Source: Salipaludibacillus neizhouensis
GTDB taxonomy: Bacteria; Bacillota; Bacilli; Bacillales; Salisediminibacteriaceae
Length of the DNA: 64,000 nucleotides
Assembly: GCF_002886185.1 (NCBI RefSeq)
Contig: NZ_KZ614146.1
Span: 2,761,914-2,825,913 of the forward strand
Direction: 5' to 3'
Part shown: positions 45,701 through 54,945 of the stretch, in pieces
Layout: each line of letters starts with the position of its first letter
Numbering within the stretch: position 1 is the stretch's first letter
The notes under the pieces: model-generated
Database searches by the model: none
What the model saw: only the letters and a program-made list of their open reading frames with translations
What the model was told of the DNA's origin: nothing
Translations under genes and position numbers: made by a program

Positions 45701-45740
45701 AATATCCCCTCTTCCAATTTCATTTTCTAATGCTTCATTT

Positions 45741-45810
45741 CCTCTCCTTGAAAAAAAGCATAAAATCAGTTTTGCTTTTTTTCAAGGAGAGGCTTGATTT
45801 AACAAGCCTC
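45741..45810 (-). terminator. Intercistronic hairpins between dctP and dctQ
   Basis: A 20-bp perfect inverted repeat (45741-45760 with 45773-45792, 12-nt loop) and an overlapping smaller hairpin gaggcttg / caagcctc (45789-45810). The two share GAGG and exclude each other. Expected to reduce read-through into the permeases and keep DctP in excess. Confidence 0.75.
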
Positions 45811-45820
45811 CCTACAACAA

Positions 45821-46915
45821 TTATTTCTGTGCATCCTCGATTGCTTGATATACTTCATTGACTAAATCCTGATCAAGTTCTGCTGCATATTCTTCAACAA
45901 CCGGCTCAATAGCCAAACGCATTTCTTCACGAGCTTCATCTGAAATTTCAGTAAAAGTCATACCTTCCTCAACTAAACTATCTAAATACTCATCATTTGC
46001 TTCACGGTTCAACTCTCGTTGATATTTCCCGGCTTCAAGAGCAGCATTATCAACAACTTCTTGGTAATCTTCAGGAAGAGTATCATAGAAAGATTTACTC
46101 ATTAAGAATACAAATGGACTGTAAATATGGTGTGTATCAGATACATAATCTTGTACTTCATAAAAACCTTCTAAATAAATTGTAGCAAATGGATTTTCTT
46201 GACCATCAACTGTTCCCTGCTGAAGTGCAGTGAACAACTCTGTAAATGCCATAGGTGTTGGATTTGCCCCCATTGCACGGAAAGCATCTAAATGAAGATC
46301 ATTTTCCATTGTACGAATTGTTAATCCTTCAAAATCATCCACGGAAGCTACTTCCTTTTCACTGTTCGTTAAATCTCTGAAACCATTTTCCCAGTAAGCC
46401 AAACCTTTTAGGTTTTGATCATCAAGCTTATCTAAGAACTTTTGACCAACTTCCCCGTCTAATACTTCATCTGCAACTTCACTATTTGGGAATAAGAACG
46501 GAAAGTCGAAGATTGAGAAATCCGAAACAAAGTTAGCAATTGGAGCTGTAGAAGGAACCGTTACTTCTTGTGAACCAAGTTGAAGCGCTTCCATCATCGT
46601 CCGGTCATCACCAAGTTGCCCACTGTGATATGTTTCTACATGAATTGCACCATCAGTTTCTTCTTCCACGATTTCTTTAAACTTTTCTAATCCTTTGTAT
46701 TGTGGGTGTTCGTTGTTTAAGCCAATACCAGCACGGATCGTGAATTCTGCATCCGCTGCCGCTTCTTCATTTGCACCATTAGCTTCTGCATTCTCCTCTT
46801 TTACTTCCGTATCATTATTATTCGCTTCAGGAGATTCCTCATTATTACCGCCACATGCCGCTAATAAAAACATCATTACCATTGAAACAAAAAACATTTC
46901 AAACTTTTTACTCAT
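45821..46915 (-). CDS. dctP: TRAP transporter solute-binding lipoprotein
   Basis: 364-aa extracytoplasmic binding protein. Signal peptide with lipobox LLAAC (Cys near residue 21) and an acidic Asn/Glu-rich linker up to about 55. The DctP fold shows GIGLNNEHPQYKGLEKF, the gate region GLTIRTMENDLHLDAFRAMG with Arg that binds the solute carboxylate, and FTALQQGTVDGQENPFATIY. Position between 6-phosphogluconate dehydrogenase and the permeases suggests a sugar acid such as gluconate as substrate (inference). Confidence 0.93.
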   Translation of the reverse strand: MSKKFEMFFVSMVMMFLLAACGGNNEESPEANNNDTEVKEENAEANGANEEAAADAEFTIRAGIGLNNEHPQYKGLEKFKEIVEEETDGAIHVETYHSGQLGDDRTMMEALQLGSQEVTVPSTAPIANFVSDFSIFDFPFLFPNSEVADEVLDGEVGQKFLDKLDDQNLKGLAYWENGFRDLTNSEKEVASVDDFEGLTIRTMENDLHLDAFRAMGANPTPMAFTELFTALQQGTVDGQENPFATIYLEGFYEVQDYVSDTHHIYSPFVFLMSKSFYDTLPEDYQEVVDNAALEAGKYQRELNREANDEYLDSLVEEGMTFTEISDEAREEMRLAIEPVVEEYAAELDQDLVNEVYQAIEDAQK

Positions 46916-47020
46916 GCTTATTCCTCCTAAGTATAGATAAAAGAAAGTAGTTATACTTTCTTCCCCTTCTTATTTACTCTTACCATTTTTACAAGCTAAT
47001 AACTTTGAATCATTGCCTAA

Positions 47021-47917
47021 TTACTTCTTAACTACCTCATGACCACCGAATTCATTTCGAAGTGCGGCTACAACTTTGCCTGTGAACGTATCGTCTTCTA
47101 ATGAACGGTTGCGCATCATCAACGATAAAGCAATAACAGGCGCTGGCACTTGAAAGTCTAACGCTGTTTCTACAGTCCATTTACCTTCACCTGATGAATT
47201 CATAATGCCTTTAATTTCATCAAGCTTCGGGTCCTTTGAAAATGCACTTTCAGTCAGTTCCATTAACCAAGAACGAACCACAGATCCATTGTTCCATACT
47301 TTCGCAACTTTCTCGTAGTCGTAAGCAAATGGACTTTTATCTAAAATATCGAACCCTTCAGCAATCGCCTGCATCATGCCATATTCAATACCATTATGAA
47401 TCATCTTTAAAAAGTGACCGCTACCCACTTCTCCACTATGTAGGTAACCATTCTCAATTGTTGTATCAACAAATATACTTTCCACTCTTTGAATCACTTC
47501 ATTTGGTCCGCCAACCATCATACAAGCACCTTCCCTAGCTCCATCGACACCTCCACTTGTGCCAACATCTACTAAATGGACGCCCTTTTCACTTAACAAC
47601 TCTGCTCTTCGCAATGAATCTTTGTAATTGGAATTTCCTCCATCTATAATGACATCATCTTCATCTAATAAATGGGACAGTTGTTCTACTAAACTTTCTG
47701 TAATCTCCCCCGCAGGAACCATTAGCCAAATTGTTCTCGGCTTCTCTAACTGGTTTACAACTTCTTCTACCGAATATGCAGGGATTGCACCATATTTACT
47801 CAATCCTTTTACTGACTCTCGGTTTACATCATTGGCAACTACCTCATGTTTATGATCAAGTAAATTTTGTGCCAAGTTGTAGCCCATTTTTCCAAGACCA
47901 ATCATACCTATCTTCAT
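47021..47917 (-). CDS. 6-phosphogluconate dehydrogenase, short (YqeC/GntZ-like) form
   Basis: Oxidatively decarboxylates 6-phosphogluconate to ribulose 5-phosphate. N-terminal dinucleotide motif GLGKMGYN near 7-14; substrate motifs DGGNSNYKDS, VGTSGGVDGAREGACMMVGG and KMIHNGIEYGMMQ are present. About 299 aa, i.e. the short, generally NAD-preferring form lacking the long C-terminal domain of Gnd. Start at 47917, with AAAGGGG upstream. First gene of the minus-strand operon with the TRAP genes and divergent from the regulator and gluconokinase. Name yqeC is possible but not certain. Confidence 0.93.
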   Translation of the reverse strand: MKIGMIGLGKMGYNLAQNLLDHKHEVVANDVNRESVKGLSKYGAIPAYSVEEVVNQLEKPRTIWLMVPAGEITESLVEQLSHLLDEDDVIIDGGNSNYKDSLRRAELLSEKGVHLVDVGTSGGVDGAREGACMMVGGPNEVIQRVESIFVDTTIENGYLHSGEVGSGHFLKMIHNGIEYGMMQAIAEGFDILDKSPFAYDYEKVAKVWNNGSVVRSWLMELTESAFSKDPKLDEIKGIMNSSGEGKWTVETALDFQVPAPVIALSLMMRNRSLEDDTFTGKVVAALRNEFGGHEVVKK

Positions 47918-48010
47918 CGTATTACCCCTTTCTCTGATAATTTTCAATAACGAAATATTATTTCTTCGTATCTCTATTATAAGATAAAAAATTTCTTTTA
48001 CAACCTTTTT

Positions 48011-48033
48011 AAATAAAAAAATATTTTTTATTT
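48011..48033. promoter_or_regulatory. AT palindrome in the divergent promoter region
   Basis: AAATAAAAAAATATTTTTTATTT is given here as arms AAATAAAAAA and TTTTTTATTT around a central TA. It sits between the two divergent transcripts and could be the RpiR operator, though palindromes of pure A and T are easily found by chance. Confidence 0.3.
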
Positions 48034-48044
48034 ACGCGTTTTCA
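48031..48044. promoter_or_regulatory. Probable cre site between gnd and rpiR
   Basis: TTTACGCGTTTTCA matches the cre consensus at 12 of 14 positions in either orientation. It would place both halves of the gluconate divergon under CcpA. Confidence 0.45.
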
Positions 48045-48131
48045 TTTATACTGGTTTAGAGGAGATTTCTAAGAAGACTTATTCATATGGTCCTATTAAT
48101 TAGTCTATTTACTTTAATAAGGAGTGCATTT

Positions 48132-48983
48132 ATGACTGAAAATGGTTTTTGCAAACATCGTATTAAAGCTTCCTACTCTGATTTTCGAGTCAAAGAAAAG
48201 AAAATTGCTGATTATATTTTAGAAAACCCTGAAAAAATAATTCATTCTACTATTAGTCAGATAGCTGAAATCAACGGTGTTGCTGAAGCAACTGTATTTC
48301 GTTTTTGCAAGCGAATTGGCTTTAAAGGGTATCAGGCAATGAAAATTGCATTAGCTTCAGAGGTTGTCACAGGAATGACAGATATTCATGAAACCATTCA
48401 AAAAGGTGATGATGAAAGTCTCGTTGCAGAAAAAGTTTTTAAATCTAATATCCGTACATTAGAAGAAACATGGTCTGTCCTTGATAGCATAGAATTCAAA
48501 AAAGCAGTCGATATTGTTTTAATGGCTAATCGTATAGAGTTTTACGGAAGTGGTGGATCCGGAGTCATTGCCATTGATGCCCATCATAAGTTTATGCGTA
48601 CAGGAATTCCTACTGTTGCTTATAGTGACTCTCATTTTCAAGTAATGTCAGCTTCTCAGCTAGATGAGAACGATGTAGTTGTCCTAATTTCTCACTCCGG
48701 GAAAAATCGAGACATATTGCAAGCACTTGAAGTGGCAAAGGAACAAAATGCTACTACAATCGGCATCACTACACTTGCCAAATCCCCTTTAAGTGATGGA
48801 GTAGATGTTCCTCTATATACTGTCTCCCAGGAAACAGAGTATCGGTCTGAAGCTTTGTCTTCCCGCCTTGCTCAATTAAGTATTATCGATGCTTTGTATG
48901 TCAATGTTAGTATAGGTAGAAAAGAACTCATGCAACAGTCTATTAAGAAAATGAGAAATGCCATCTCATATAAAAGAATATAA
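48132..48983 (+). CDS. RpiR-family transcriptional regulator
   Basis: 283 aa. N-terminal helix-turn-helix (about 1-80, with ISQIAEINGVAEATVFRFCK as recognition unit) and C-terminal SIS sugar-phosphate-binding domain (about 125-255, with EFYGSGGSGVIA and LISHSGKNRD). Members sense sugar phosphates; here 6-phosphogluconate or a related acid is likely. AAGGAG precedes the ATG at 48132. The gluconokinase gene follows after 31 bp and the catabolic/TRAP operon is divergent. Confidence 0.9.
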   Translation: MTENGFCKHRIKASYSDFRVKEKKIADYILENPEKIIHSTISQIAEINGVAEATVFRFCKRIGFKGYQAMKIALASEVVTGMTDIHETIQKGDDESLVAEKVFKSNIRTLEETWSVLDSIEFKKAVDIVLMANRIEFYGSGGSGVIAIDAHHKFMRTGIPTVAYSDSHFQVMSASQLDENDVVVLISHSGKNRDILQALEVAKEQNATTIGITTLAKSPLSDGVDVPLYTVSQETEYRSEALSSRLAQLSIIDALYVNVSIGRKELMQQSIKKMRNAISYKRI

Positions 48984-49014
48984 ACGATCGTCTCTTAAAA
49001 GGAGGTAAAGGATA

Positions 49015-50544
49015 GTGAATAAACAATACGTAATAGGTTTAGATATTGGTACTACAAGCGCCAAGTCCGTTATTTTTCAAAAAAACGGGATTGTTGTTTC
49101 GGAAGCAGAGGAAAGCTATCCTGTTTTTCATACAAACCCTTCATGGGCAGAACAAGATCCATTAGTCATTGAGAAAGCTGCGATTCACGCAATTAAATAT
49201 TCATTACAGATAAAGGGAATTAAAGGTGAAGAAATTCTTTCAGTCGGTATATCGTCTGCTATGCACTCTTTAATCTGTGTAGATGAAAAGAACCAACCAC
49301 TCTCTCCTTCTATTACTTGGGCGGACGGGAGAAGTGTGGACCAAGCAAGGATACTGAAAGAAACTTCATCTGGAAATAACATTTATCTTCATACCGGTAC
49401 TCCCATTCATCCAATGTCCCCTCTCGTAAAACTTATTTGGATGCAAGAAACAAACTATGAACCCTATATTCATGCATCTAAGTTTTTATCTATAAAAGAA
49501 TTTATAACTTCAAGATGGTTTGGTACAGACGCTGTTGATTATTCCATAGCATCAGCTACTGGTTTGTTTAATATACAAACAAAGGATTGGAATGAAGAAT
49601 CTTTGAAATTAGCCGGTGTCCATAGGGACCAACTCTCAAAACCTGTGCCGCCTACCTTTATTTTTCAAGGAATATCAAAAGAAATTGCAGAACAAATAGG
49701 TATTCCAGAAGGACTGCCATTCGCAATAGGTGGTAGTGATGGTCCTTTAGCAAATCTTGGGATAGGCGCGATCGATTCAGGTGATACAGCCCTTACTATT
49801 GGAACTAGCGGAGCTATTAGAAAGATGGCAAGTTCTCCTAAAACAGATAGCCTTCAACAAGTATTTTGTTATGCCGTTACAGATGAGTTATGGATTTCAG
49901 GAGGTCCTACAAATAATGGTGGAAATGTTCTACAATGGCTAAAAGAAGTTCTAGGTCACAAAGAACTGGAGGAAGCGTTAAATACGGGTGGAGATGCTTT
50001 TACATTAATGCTTCAGTCCGCAGAAGGCGTTGAACCAGGTGCTAATGGTCTGCTATTTCTACCTTATTTAAATGGAGAGCGAGCTCCGCATTGGGATGCC
50101 AATGCCCGAGGTGCATATATAGGATTGTCCACTGATCATCGCAAAGAGCATATGATTCGGGCAAGTTTAGAGGGAGTTTTATTTAGTCTTTTGAATGTTA
50201 GTGAAGCATTGAATAGGCTATCTGGAGAGACTTCTACATTATTTGCTAGTGGTGGTTTCGCCAGATCACATTTTTGGGTACAGATGCTTGCAGACATATT
50301 CGAACGAGAAGTCCATATTCCCGAATCACATCAAAGTTCTGCTTGGGGCGCTGCTTGGTTTAGCTTATTGGCTATTGGAGAAGTTAATGATTTAGCCTCA
50401 ATCAAGAATTACATTCCTATGAAAGAAGTTATTCATCCTACCCAGTATGAAAGAGAGAGATACCGCAAACTTTATCCTATTTATAAAAGCCTATATAAAA
50501 CTTTGAAACCTACATTTGAGCAACTCGTTGAATTTAGAAAATAA
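49015..50544 (+). CDS. gntK: Gluconokinase (FGGY family)
   Basis: Phosphorylates gluconate to 6-phosphogluconate. FGGY domains are complete: DIGTTSAKSVIFQKNG at 9-24, GGSDGPLANLGIGA near 240, GTSGAIRKM and ASGGFARSHFWVQMLADIF near 405-424. 509 aa, as in B. subtilis GntK. GTG start with AAAGGAGG upstream. Its product is the substrate of the divergent 6-phosphogluconate dehydrogenase, which makes the pathway assignment convincing; some FGGY members use other polyols, so substrate is not proven. Confidence 0.88.
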   Translation: MNKQYVIGLDIGTTSAKSVIFQKNGIVVSEAEESYPVFHTNPSWAEQDPLVIEKAAIHAIKYSLQIKGIKGEEILSVGISSAMHSLICVDEKNQPLSPSITWADGRSVDQARILKETSSGNNIYLHTGTPIHPMSPLVKLIWMQETNYEPYIHASKFLSIKEFITSRWFGTDAVDYSIASATGLFNIQTKDWNEESLKLAGVHRDQLSKPVPPTFIFQGISKEIAEQIGIPEGLPFAIGGSDGPLANLGIGAIDSGDTALTIGTSGAIRKMASSPKTDSLQQVFCYAVTDELWISGGPTNNGGNVLQWLKEVLGHKELEEALNTGGDAFTLMLQSAEGVEPGANGLLFLPYLNGERAPHWDANARGAYIGLSTDHRKEHMIRASLEGVLFSLLNVSEALNRLSGETSTLFASGGFARSHFWVQMLADIFEREVHIPESHQSSAWGAAWFSLLAIGEVNDLASIKNYIPMKEVIHPTQYERERYRKLYPIYKSLYKTLKPTFEQLVEFRK

Positions 50545-50589
50545 TTTAGATCTGACTTCATAAATAAAATGAGATAGTAATCTTAGTAA

Positions 50590-50612
50590 CACCTTCTACC
50601 ATATAGAAGGTG
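50590..50612 (+). terminator. Hairpin after gluconokinase gene
   Basis: Arms caccttcta / tagaaggtg with a 5-nt loop and no T-run. Confidence 0.5.
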
Positions 50613-50638
50613 CTATCGTTAGATAAATCTAGAATATA

Positions 50639-50680
50639 AAATAAGCTAACTTCGTTTATCAACGAAGTTAGCTTATTTTT
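50639..50680. terminator. Strong terminator after gluconokinase gene
   Basis: 18-bp perfect stem (50639-50656 and 50661-50678) with a TATC loop, TTTTT on the plus strand. It can also act on the minus strand. Confidence 0.85.
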
Positions 50681-50921
50681 CACAAATAGTAAAACACCTT
50701 AAAATAGAGCATTGTCTATAGACATTAAAATGGTACCGATGGACCACTCCCGACATCATACACACAAATACTAAAAGCAGCTTCGTATGGATCTTCATAC
50801 TCGCACTAAATCATCCTCATGTAACTTTTTTAATATTTGGTAGTAAACCTATATAATAGCACCTTTATAAAATATCGTTCTTTTCAATCGTTTTACATAG
50901 AATAATCTTATCATTTGTTAG

Positions 50922-52100
50922 TTACCAGTAAGTTTTCCAACTCATTACTGTTCGTATTAAAGCTTCAAAATAATAATAATCACCCCAGATACAGCACTCA
51001 TCTATACCATTACCTCCTGGATTAGAATAAACAGCATGCAACAGAATACCATTGGAAAGAACATTTTTAGTCGTGTAGTTTTCGGCGAGTGACTTAATCA
51101 TTTTAATAGCCGCATTTTCATAGAGTTCTCTATATTCATTTGAAACAGGCAAGTGCTTGCTTAATTCTAGTAATCCACAAGCCATGATGGAAGCCGCTGA
51201 GCTGTCGCGTTCTTCATTTCCTTCTGTAAAATCTAAGTCCCAATAACAAATATCATCCTCAGGAAGACGATTTAAGAAATAGTTTGCTAGTCTTTCGGCA
51301 ATATCAAGGTATTTCTTATCTCCGGTATGTACATAGCTTAGTGCAAAACCATATACACCCCATGCCTGGCCTCGTGCCCAGCATGATTGATCCGAATAAC
51401 CTTGTGCCGTTTTTCCATATAATGGGCTACCTGTCTCCGTATCCATATAAAAGGTATGGAACGTTGACGAATCCTCTCTGACAATATATTTAGCCGCTTG
51501 TTCAGCATGATTTACGGCAATATTATGATACTTTTTATCACCCGTTTCTTTCGAAGCAAAATACAATAACGGTAGGTTCATGTTGCAATCAATAATCATT
51601 CTTCCACGCTGTTCTGGGTCAGATAAATCCCCCCATGCTTGAAGAATTTTTGCCTTTTCATGAAAACGAGTGATTAACTTATCCGCTGCTTTAATCGCGG
51701 TATCTCTTGCAGTCCTATCACCCAATACTTCGTATCGCGCTACACTGGATAACGAGTATAAAAATCCAATATCGTGAGTTTCTAATTGAATATTCTCTTT
51801 TAATCGATTTTTAAAGCTTTCAAACTGGACTTTTATGACCTCAAGATACTTTTCATCACTTGTATATTCGTATGCCAAATAAAGCATTCCAATCCAAAAA
51901 CTAGCAGTCCAATCAGTATTACCCTCTGGAATGTACATTAAGTTTTTCGAGGCAGCAGGCGGTACTTTTTCTTTAAATGTTTCCAGATTTTCATCAATTT
52001 TCTTCAAAACAAACTGAATTTCATTATCAAGCCAGTTATTATCTAAAGCGGTTTTCACTTTAAATTTATCATGTTTGATTCCTTCGTTAATCGTTTTCAA
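50922..52100 (-). CDS. Unsaturated glucuronyl hydrolase (GH88)
   Basis: Cytoplasmic enzyme of 392 aa that removes the 4,5-unsaturated uronic acid from oligosaccharides released by polysaccharide lyases, such as those from chondroitin, hyaluronan or heparin. The alpha/alpha-barrel motifs are clear: Asp110 in THDIGFLYS and Asp171 in IDCNMNLPLL, spaced 61 residues exactly as Asp88 and Asp149 in Bacillus GL1 UGL. Also WARGQAWGVYGFALSY and DSSAASIMACGLLEL. It is the last gene of the ABC sugar transporter cluster. Confidence 0.92.
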   Translation of the reverse strand: MKTINEGIKHDKFKVKTALDNNWLDNEIQFVLKKIDENLETFKEKVPPAASKNLMYIPEGNTDWTASFWIGMLYLAYEYTSDEKYLEVIKVQFESFKNRLKENIQLETHDIGFLYSLSSVARYEVLGDRTARDTAIKAADKLITRFHEKAKILQAWGDLSDPEQRGRMIIDCNMNLPLLYFASKETGDKKYHNIAVNHAEQAAKYIVREDSSTFHTFYMDTETGSPLYGKTAQGYSDQSCWARGQAWGVYGFALSYVHTGDKKYLDIAERLANYFLNRLPEDDICYWDLDFTEGNEERDSSAASIMACGLLELSKHLPVSNEYRELYENAAIKMIKSLAENYTTKNVLSNGILLHAVYSNPGGNGIDECCIWGDYYYFEALIRTVMSWKTYW

Positions 52101-52204
52101 CTCTGCTTTCCCCTTTCAATATAATTATTTTTAAAACTTATAATAATTCATTTGAAATATGCGATGTGTGAAATGTAATTATAAGACAGTATGGTTTAAC
52201 CATA

Positions 52205-52543
52205 TTAGATTTTAGGGCGAGTCCTTTCCCATAAAAAGTGAGTAATTGGCTGAAAATCATTAGAAAGATTCATATAATCGAGGGAATCTGGATCTGTACC
52301 TGAATCAATAGCCGTCCGGGCTAGCACACAATATTGTGTACGATGTTTTTCCTCTTCATCATTTTCACATTTCTTTTCTAACCAAGGAACGATACTTACC
52401 AGCAAACGCGACAATGCTTCTAGATAGGAAAATTGCTCGCGTTTTGTGCCTTCCTTCATCTCGACTCATTTCTTTTTTAATGTTCTCTCCTTCAAATGCA
52501 GGAGAAGTGAAAACCAATATTTTCTTGCTTCATTGTTTACCAT
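52205..52543 (-). pseudogene. DUF2264 gene remnant (in-frame TGA and 3' truncation)
   Basis: An 84-codon frame (52205-52459) contains FSYLEALSRLLVSIVPWLEK and YCVLARTAIDSGTDPDSLDY, recognisable as the N-terminal region of DUF2264 proteins. The same frame continues upstream, from ATG 52543 with NNEARKYWFSLLLHLKERTL, matching the usual DUF2264 start, but a TGA at 52466-52468 breaks it. Family members are several hundred residues long, so most of the 3' part is missing. DUF2264 genes often accompany glycosaminoglycan or uronide loci, which fits the neighbours. Confidence 0.65.
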
Positions 52544-52593
52544 GGTCATTATTCAACCCTCTTAGAATCTCTTATATATGCATCCAAAATTGA

Positions 52594-52624
52594 AGAGAAG
52601 GAGGATATAACATCTTCCTTCTCT
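52594..52624 (-). terminator. Terminator of the solute-binding protein gene
   Basis: Arms agagaaggagga / tcttccttctct with one mismatch, then TTCAATTTT on the minus strand. It separates the transporter genes from the pseudogene and GH88 gene. Confidence 0.6.
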
Positions 52625-52640
52625 TGTATACTAATATAAT

Positions 52641-54014
52641 TTATCTACTTTCTAACCATTCTGTACTTTCTTTTTGAGCCTTATCTAAAGCTTCTTTAGC
52701 ACTTCGTTTACCAGTTAATGCAGACTCAATCTCTGAAGTTAAGATAAATCGTGGTTGTGCTGCTGCCCAATGATATCTAGGTGTATACGGTGTTTCCATT
52801 GCTTTAAAGACGGGCCCTAATAAGTCTTCGTATTTTTTCACACTTTCCCACTCAAGTGCTGATTTAACAGATGGAAAAGCTGCACCAGTTTCGTAGAAAT
52901 ATTGCTGAGCAAAATCACTTGTTGCAAACTTAAGCCATTCCCATGCCAATTCTTTATTTTCACTGGATTTTCCAATTGTAATAGGGCTTCCAGCAAACAA
53001 CCCACCTTTACCTTCTTCATTCTTAAATTCCTGTGCAATGGCAATACGGTCCTCTAACCCTTGAGCATATGTTTGTTGCACTAACTCTCCAGGACCTGTG
53101 TTTAACATAATGGCAATATTGTTTTCTTTTGTCATCCATTTCTCATTACCTTGGTTACTCACAATACCTTCTGGTGCTAGTTTTTGCATTTCAAGCATCC
53201 AATTTAGACTTTCAAGCATTTCGGGTGAATTAAATTCAAAACTAACGTCCTCCCATGCAAAACCTGATCCCCACTTTCCACCTAATCCTTCCGCTGCATT
53301 AAGTAGTGTAAATGCAGAAGACCAATCTCCACGGAACCAAGTTCCATAGTTTTGTTCACCAGTTACTGGGTTAATACCAGTCATCTTTGCAGCTTTCTCC
53401 CTAACTTCTTCCATTGTTGGGTATTCTGAGAGATATTCTACTCCCCAGTCATCAAATAACTTCTTATCATAAGTAATAAAGCGAGCATCTCCGAAGAATG
53501 GTAAACCAAAAATCTCCAATTCATTGCTATCAGGTCCTAACGCTTTCCAACCTTCAACTTGTTGATCAATAAAAATATCTGTACTAAACTCACTATCAGT
53601 TTCAATATATGGTTGCAACGGTTCTAATAATCCTTGTGGTGCAAAGTCAGCGATACCAGGCATTTGGTAAACATCTGCTTCACCAGAGGTTAACATCGCC
53701 TGTGTTTTTTCTGTATAACCTTCCCAAGGCATTAGGATAAATTCGACAGTTGCTCCCTGGTATTGCTTTTCAAATTCTTCTTTTAAGATACTTAATCCAG
53801 CAGTTTTTTCCCCTGTAATCGGATCAGTTGAATCCTCAATAGAAAAGTCACCTATTAACTGAACTTTAACTATTTGACCATCCCATTCCCCACCTGCAGT
53901 TTCTACATCGGTACTGGAACCTGAATCTGAGCTACAACCAACCAGAACTGATACTATAAAAATCAAAAGTGCTAGTATTAAAGATGAGCTTTTTGTAAAT
54001 AACATTTTAAACAT
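52641..54014 (-). CDS. ABC sugar transporter solute-binding lipoprotein
   Basis: 457-aa family 1 extracellular solute-binding protein. Signal peptide with lipobox LVGC (Cys near residue 27) followed by a Ser/Asp-rich linker. Typical features: YQGATVEFILMPWEGYTEK, FGLPFFGDARFITYDKKLFDDWG, the conserved KENNIAIMLNTGPGE and NKELAWEWLKFATS. AGGAGG precedes the ATG. Together with the two permeases it forms a carbohydrate ABC importer; the ATPase is not encoded here and is probably a shared MsmX-type protein. Confidence 0.92.
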   Translation of the reverse strand: MFKMLFTKSSSLILALLIFIVSVLVGCSSDSGSSTDVETAGGEWDGQIVKVQLIGDFSIEDSTDPITGEKTAGLSILKEEFEKQYQGATVEFILMPWEGYTEKTQAMLTSGEADVYQMPGIADFAPQGLLEPLQPYIETDSEFSTDIFIDQQVEGWKALGPDSNELEIFGLPFFGDARFITYDKKLFDDWGVEYLSEYPTMEEVREKAAKMTGINPVTGEQNYGTWFRGDWSSAFTLLNAAEGLGGKWGSGFAWEDVSFEFNSPEMLESLNWMLEMQKLAPEGIVSNQGNEKWMTKENNIAIMLNTGPGELVQQTYAQGLEDRIAIAQEFKNEEGKGGLFAGSPITIGKSSENKELAWEWLKFATSDFAQQYFYETGAAFPSVKSALEWESVKKYEDLLGPVFKAMETPYTPRYHWAAAQPRFILTSEIESALTGKRSAKEALDKAQKESTEWLESR

Positions 54015-54075
54015 TATATAACCTCCTAATTATATTTGAAATAATAGAAACGTTTTTAAAAAATACCTTTAATTA

Positions 54076-54927
54076 CTAACCCTTCACCCCACTTAGGGCA
54101 ATACTTTGTATAATGTATCTTTGTAAAAACAGATACAGGACTACAATTGGTAGAACACTTACTGTTGCTAACGCCATTGTAAGTCCACCTAAACTAGTAC
54201 CATTCTCTAAAGAAAAACTAGCTAAATATAGTGGCACTGTGTGTAAATCTTGATTAGTTAAAACAACTAGTGGCCATAAAAAGTCATTCCAACTCCAGAT
54301 AAACGCTAAGATTACCATCGTTGCGGCAATTGGGCCAGCAAGAGGAAAATAAACTCTAAAGAAAATCTTAAATTCCCCTGCTCCATCAATTTGCGCTGCT
54401 TCTCTTAGCGTGTCTGGTAACTGGTCAAAAAACTGTTTACAAAGAAAAATCAACATTCCATTAGTAACGGATGGTAATATTAGTGGCCAAAAAGTATTTA
54501 GTAAGTCTACACTATTAAAAAGTTTATATAAGGGAATTAATCGAGGTTCCATTGGTATCATTAATGTACCAAGCACAATAATAAACAAAAGTTTTTTCCC
54601 TTTGAATCTTCCCTTTGAAAATGCATATCCTGCTAAAAGTGAAGAAGATACAGTTATGACAACCGAGCTGATGGTTACAATAGCTGAATTAATATAGGCT
54701 TGTATTAACTTTCCATTTTCAAGAACAATACCATAGTTAAAAAGCGTTGGTACTTCAGGAATTAAACGTGGTGGAAATGGCATCGTTATATTCGCAGTCC
54801 GATCAAAACCAACACTAACCATCCAAGCAAAAGGTGCCATTAGTAGCACCCCAAAAACTAGCAGAATGGTAAATATACAATAAATCTTTATTTTTTCGGC
54901 CTTTTTATTGGACTTAGTGCTTTTCAT
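54076..54927 (-). CDS. ABC sugar transporter permease, MalG/MsmG type
   Basis: 283 aa with six membrane helices. The EAA loop that contacts the ATPase is EAAQIDGAGEFKIFFRVYFP near residues 180-200. C-terminus FLQRYIIQSIALSGVKG is the standard ending of this subfamily. Start at ATG 54927, preceded by GGGAGGAG; the longer frame is rejected. It follows the other permease almost directly. Confidence 0.92.
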   Translation of the reverse strand: MKSTKSNKKAEKIKIYCIFTILLVFGVLLMAPFAWMVSVGFDRTANITMPFPPRLIPEVPTLFNYGIVLENGKLIQAYINSAIVTISSVVITVSSSLLAGYAFSKGRFKGKKLLFIIVLGTLMIPMEPRLIPLYKLFNSVDLLNTFWPLILPSVTNGMLIFLCKQFFDQLPDTLREAAQIDGAGEFKIFFRVYFPLAGPIAATMVILAFIWSWNDFLWPLVVLTNQDLHTVPLYLASFSLENGTSLGGLTMALATVSVLPIVVLYLFLQRYIIQSIALSGVKG

Positions 54928-54945
54928 GTATTCTCCTCCCATCTG

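Larger units (their letters stand above)
50545..50921. other. Intergenic region between gluconokinase and GH88 genes
   Basis: Two hairpins (listed) close the gluconokinase transcript. On the minus strand a 25-codon stretch reading EYEDPYEAAFSICVYDVGSG and a few more residues, with no start, looks like the tail of a lost gene. Confidence 0.4.
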
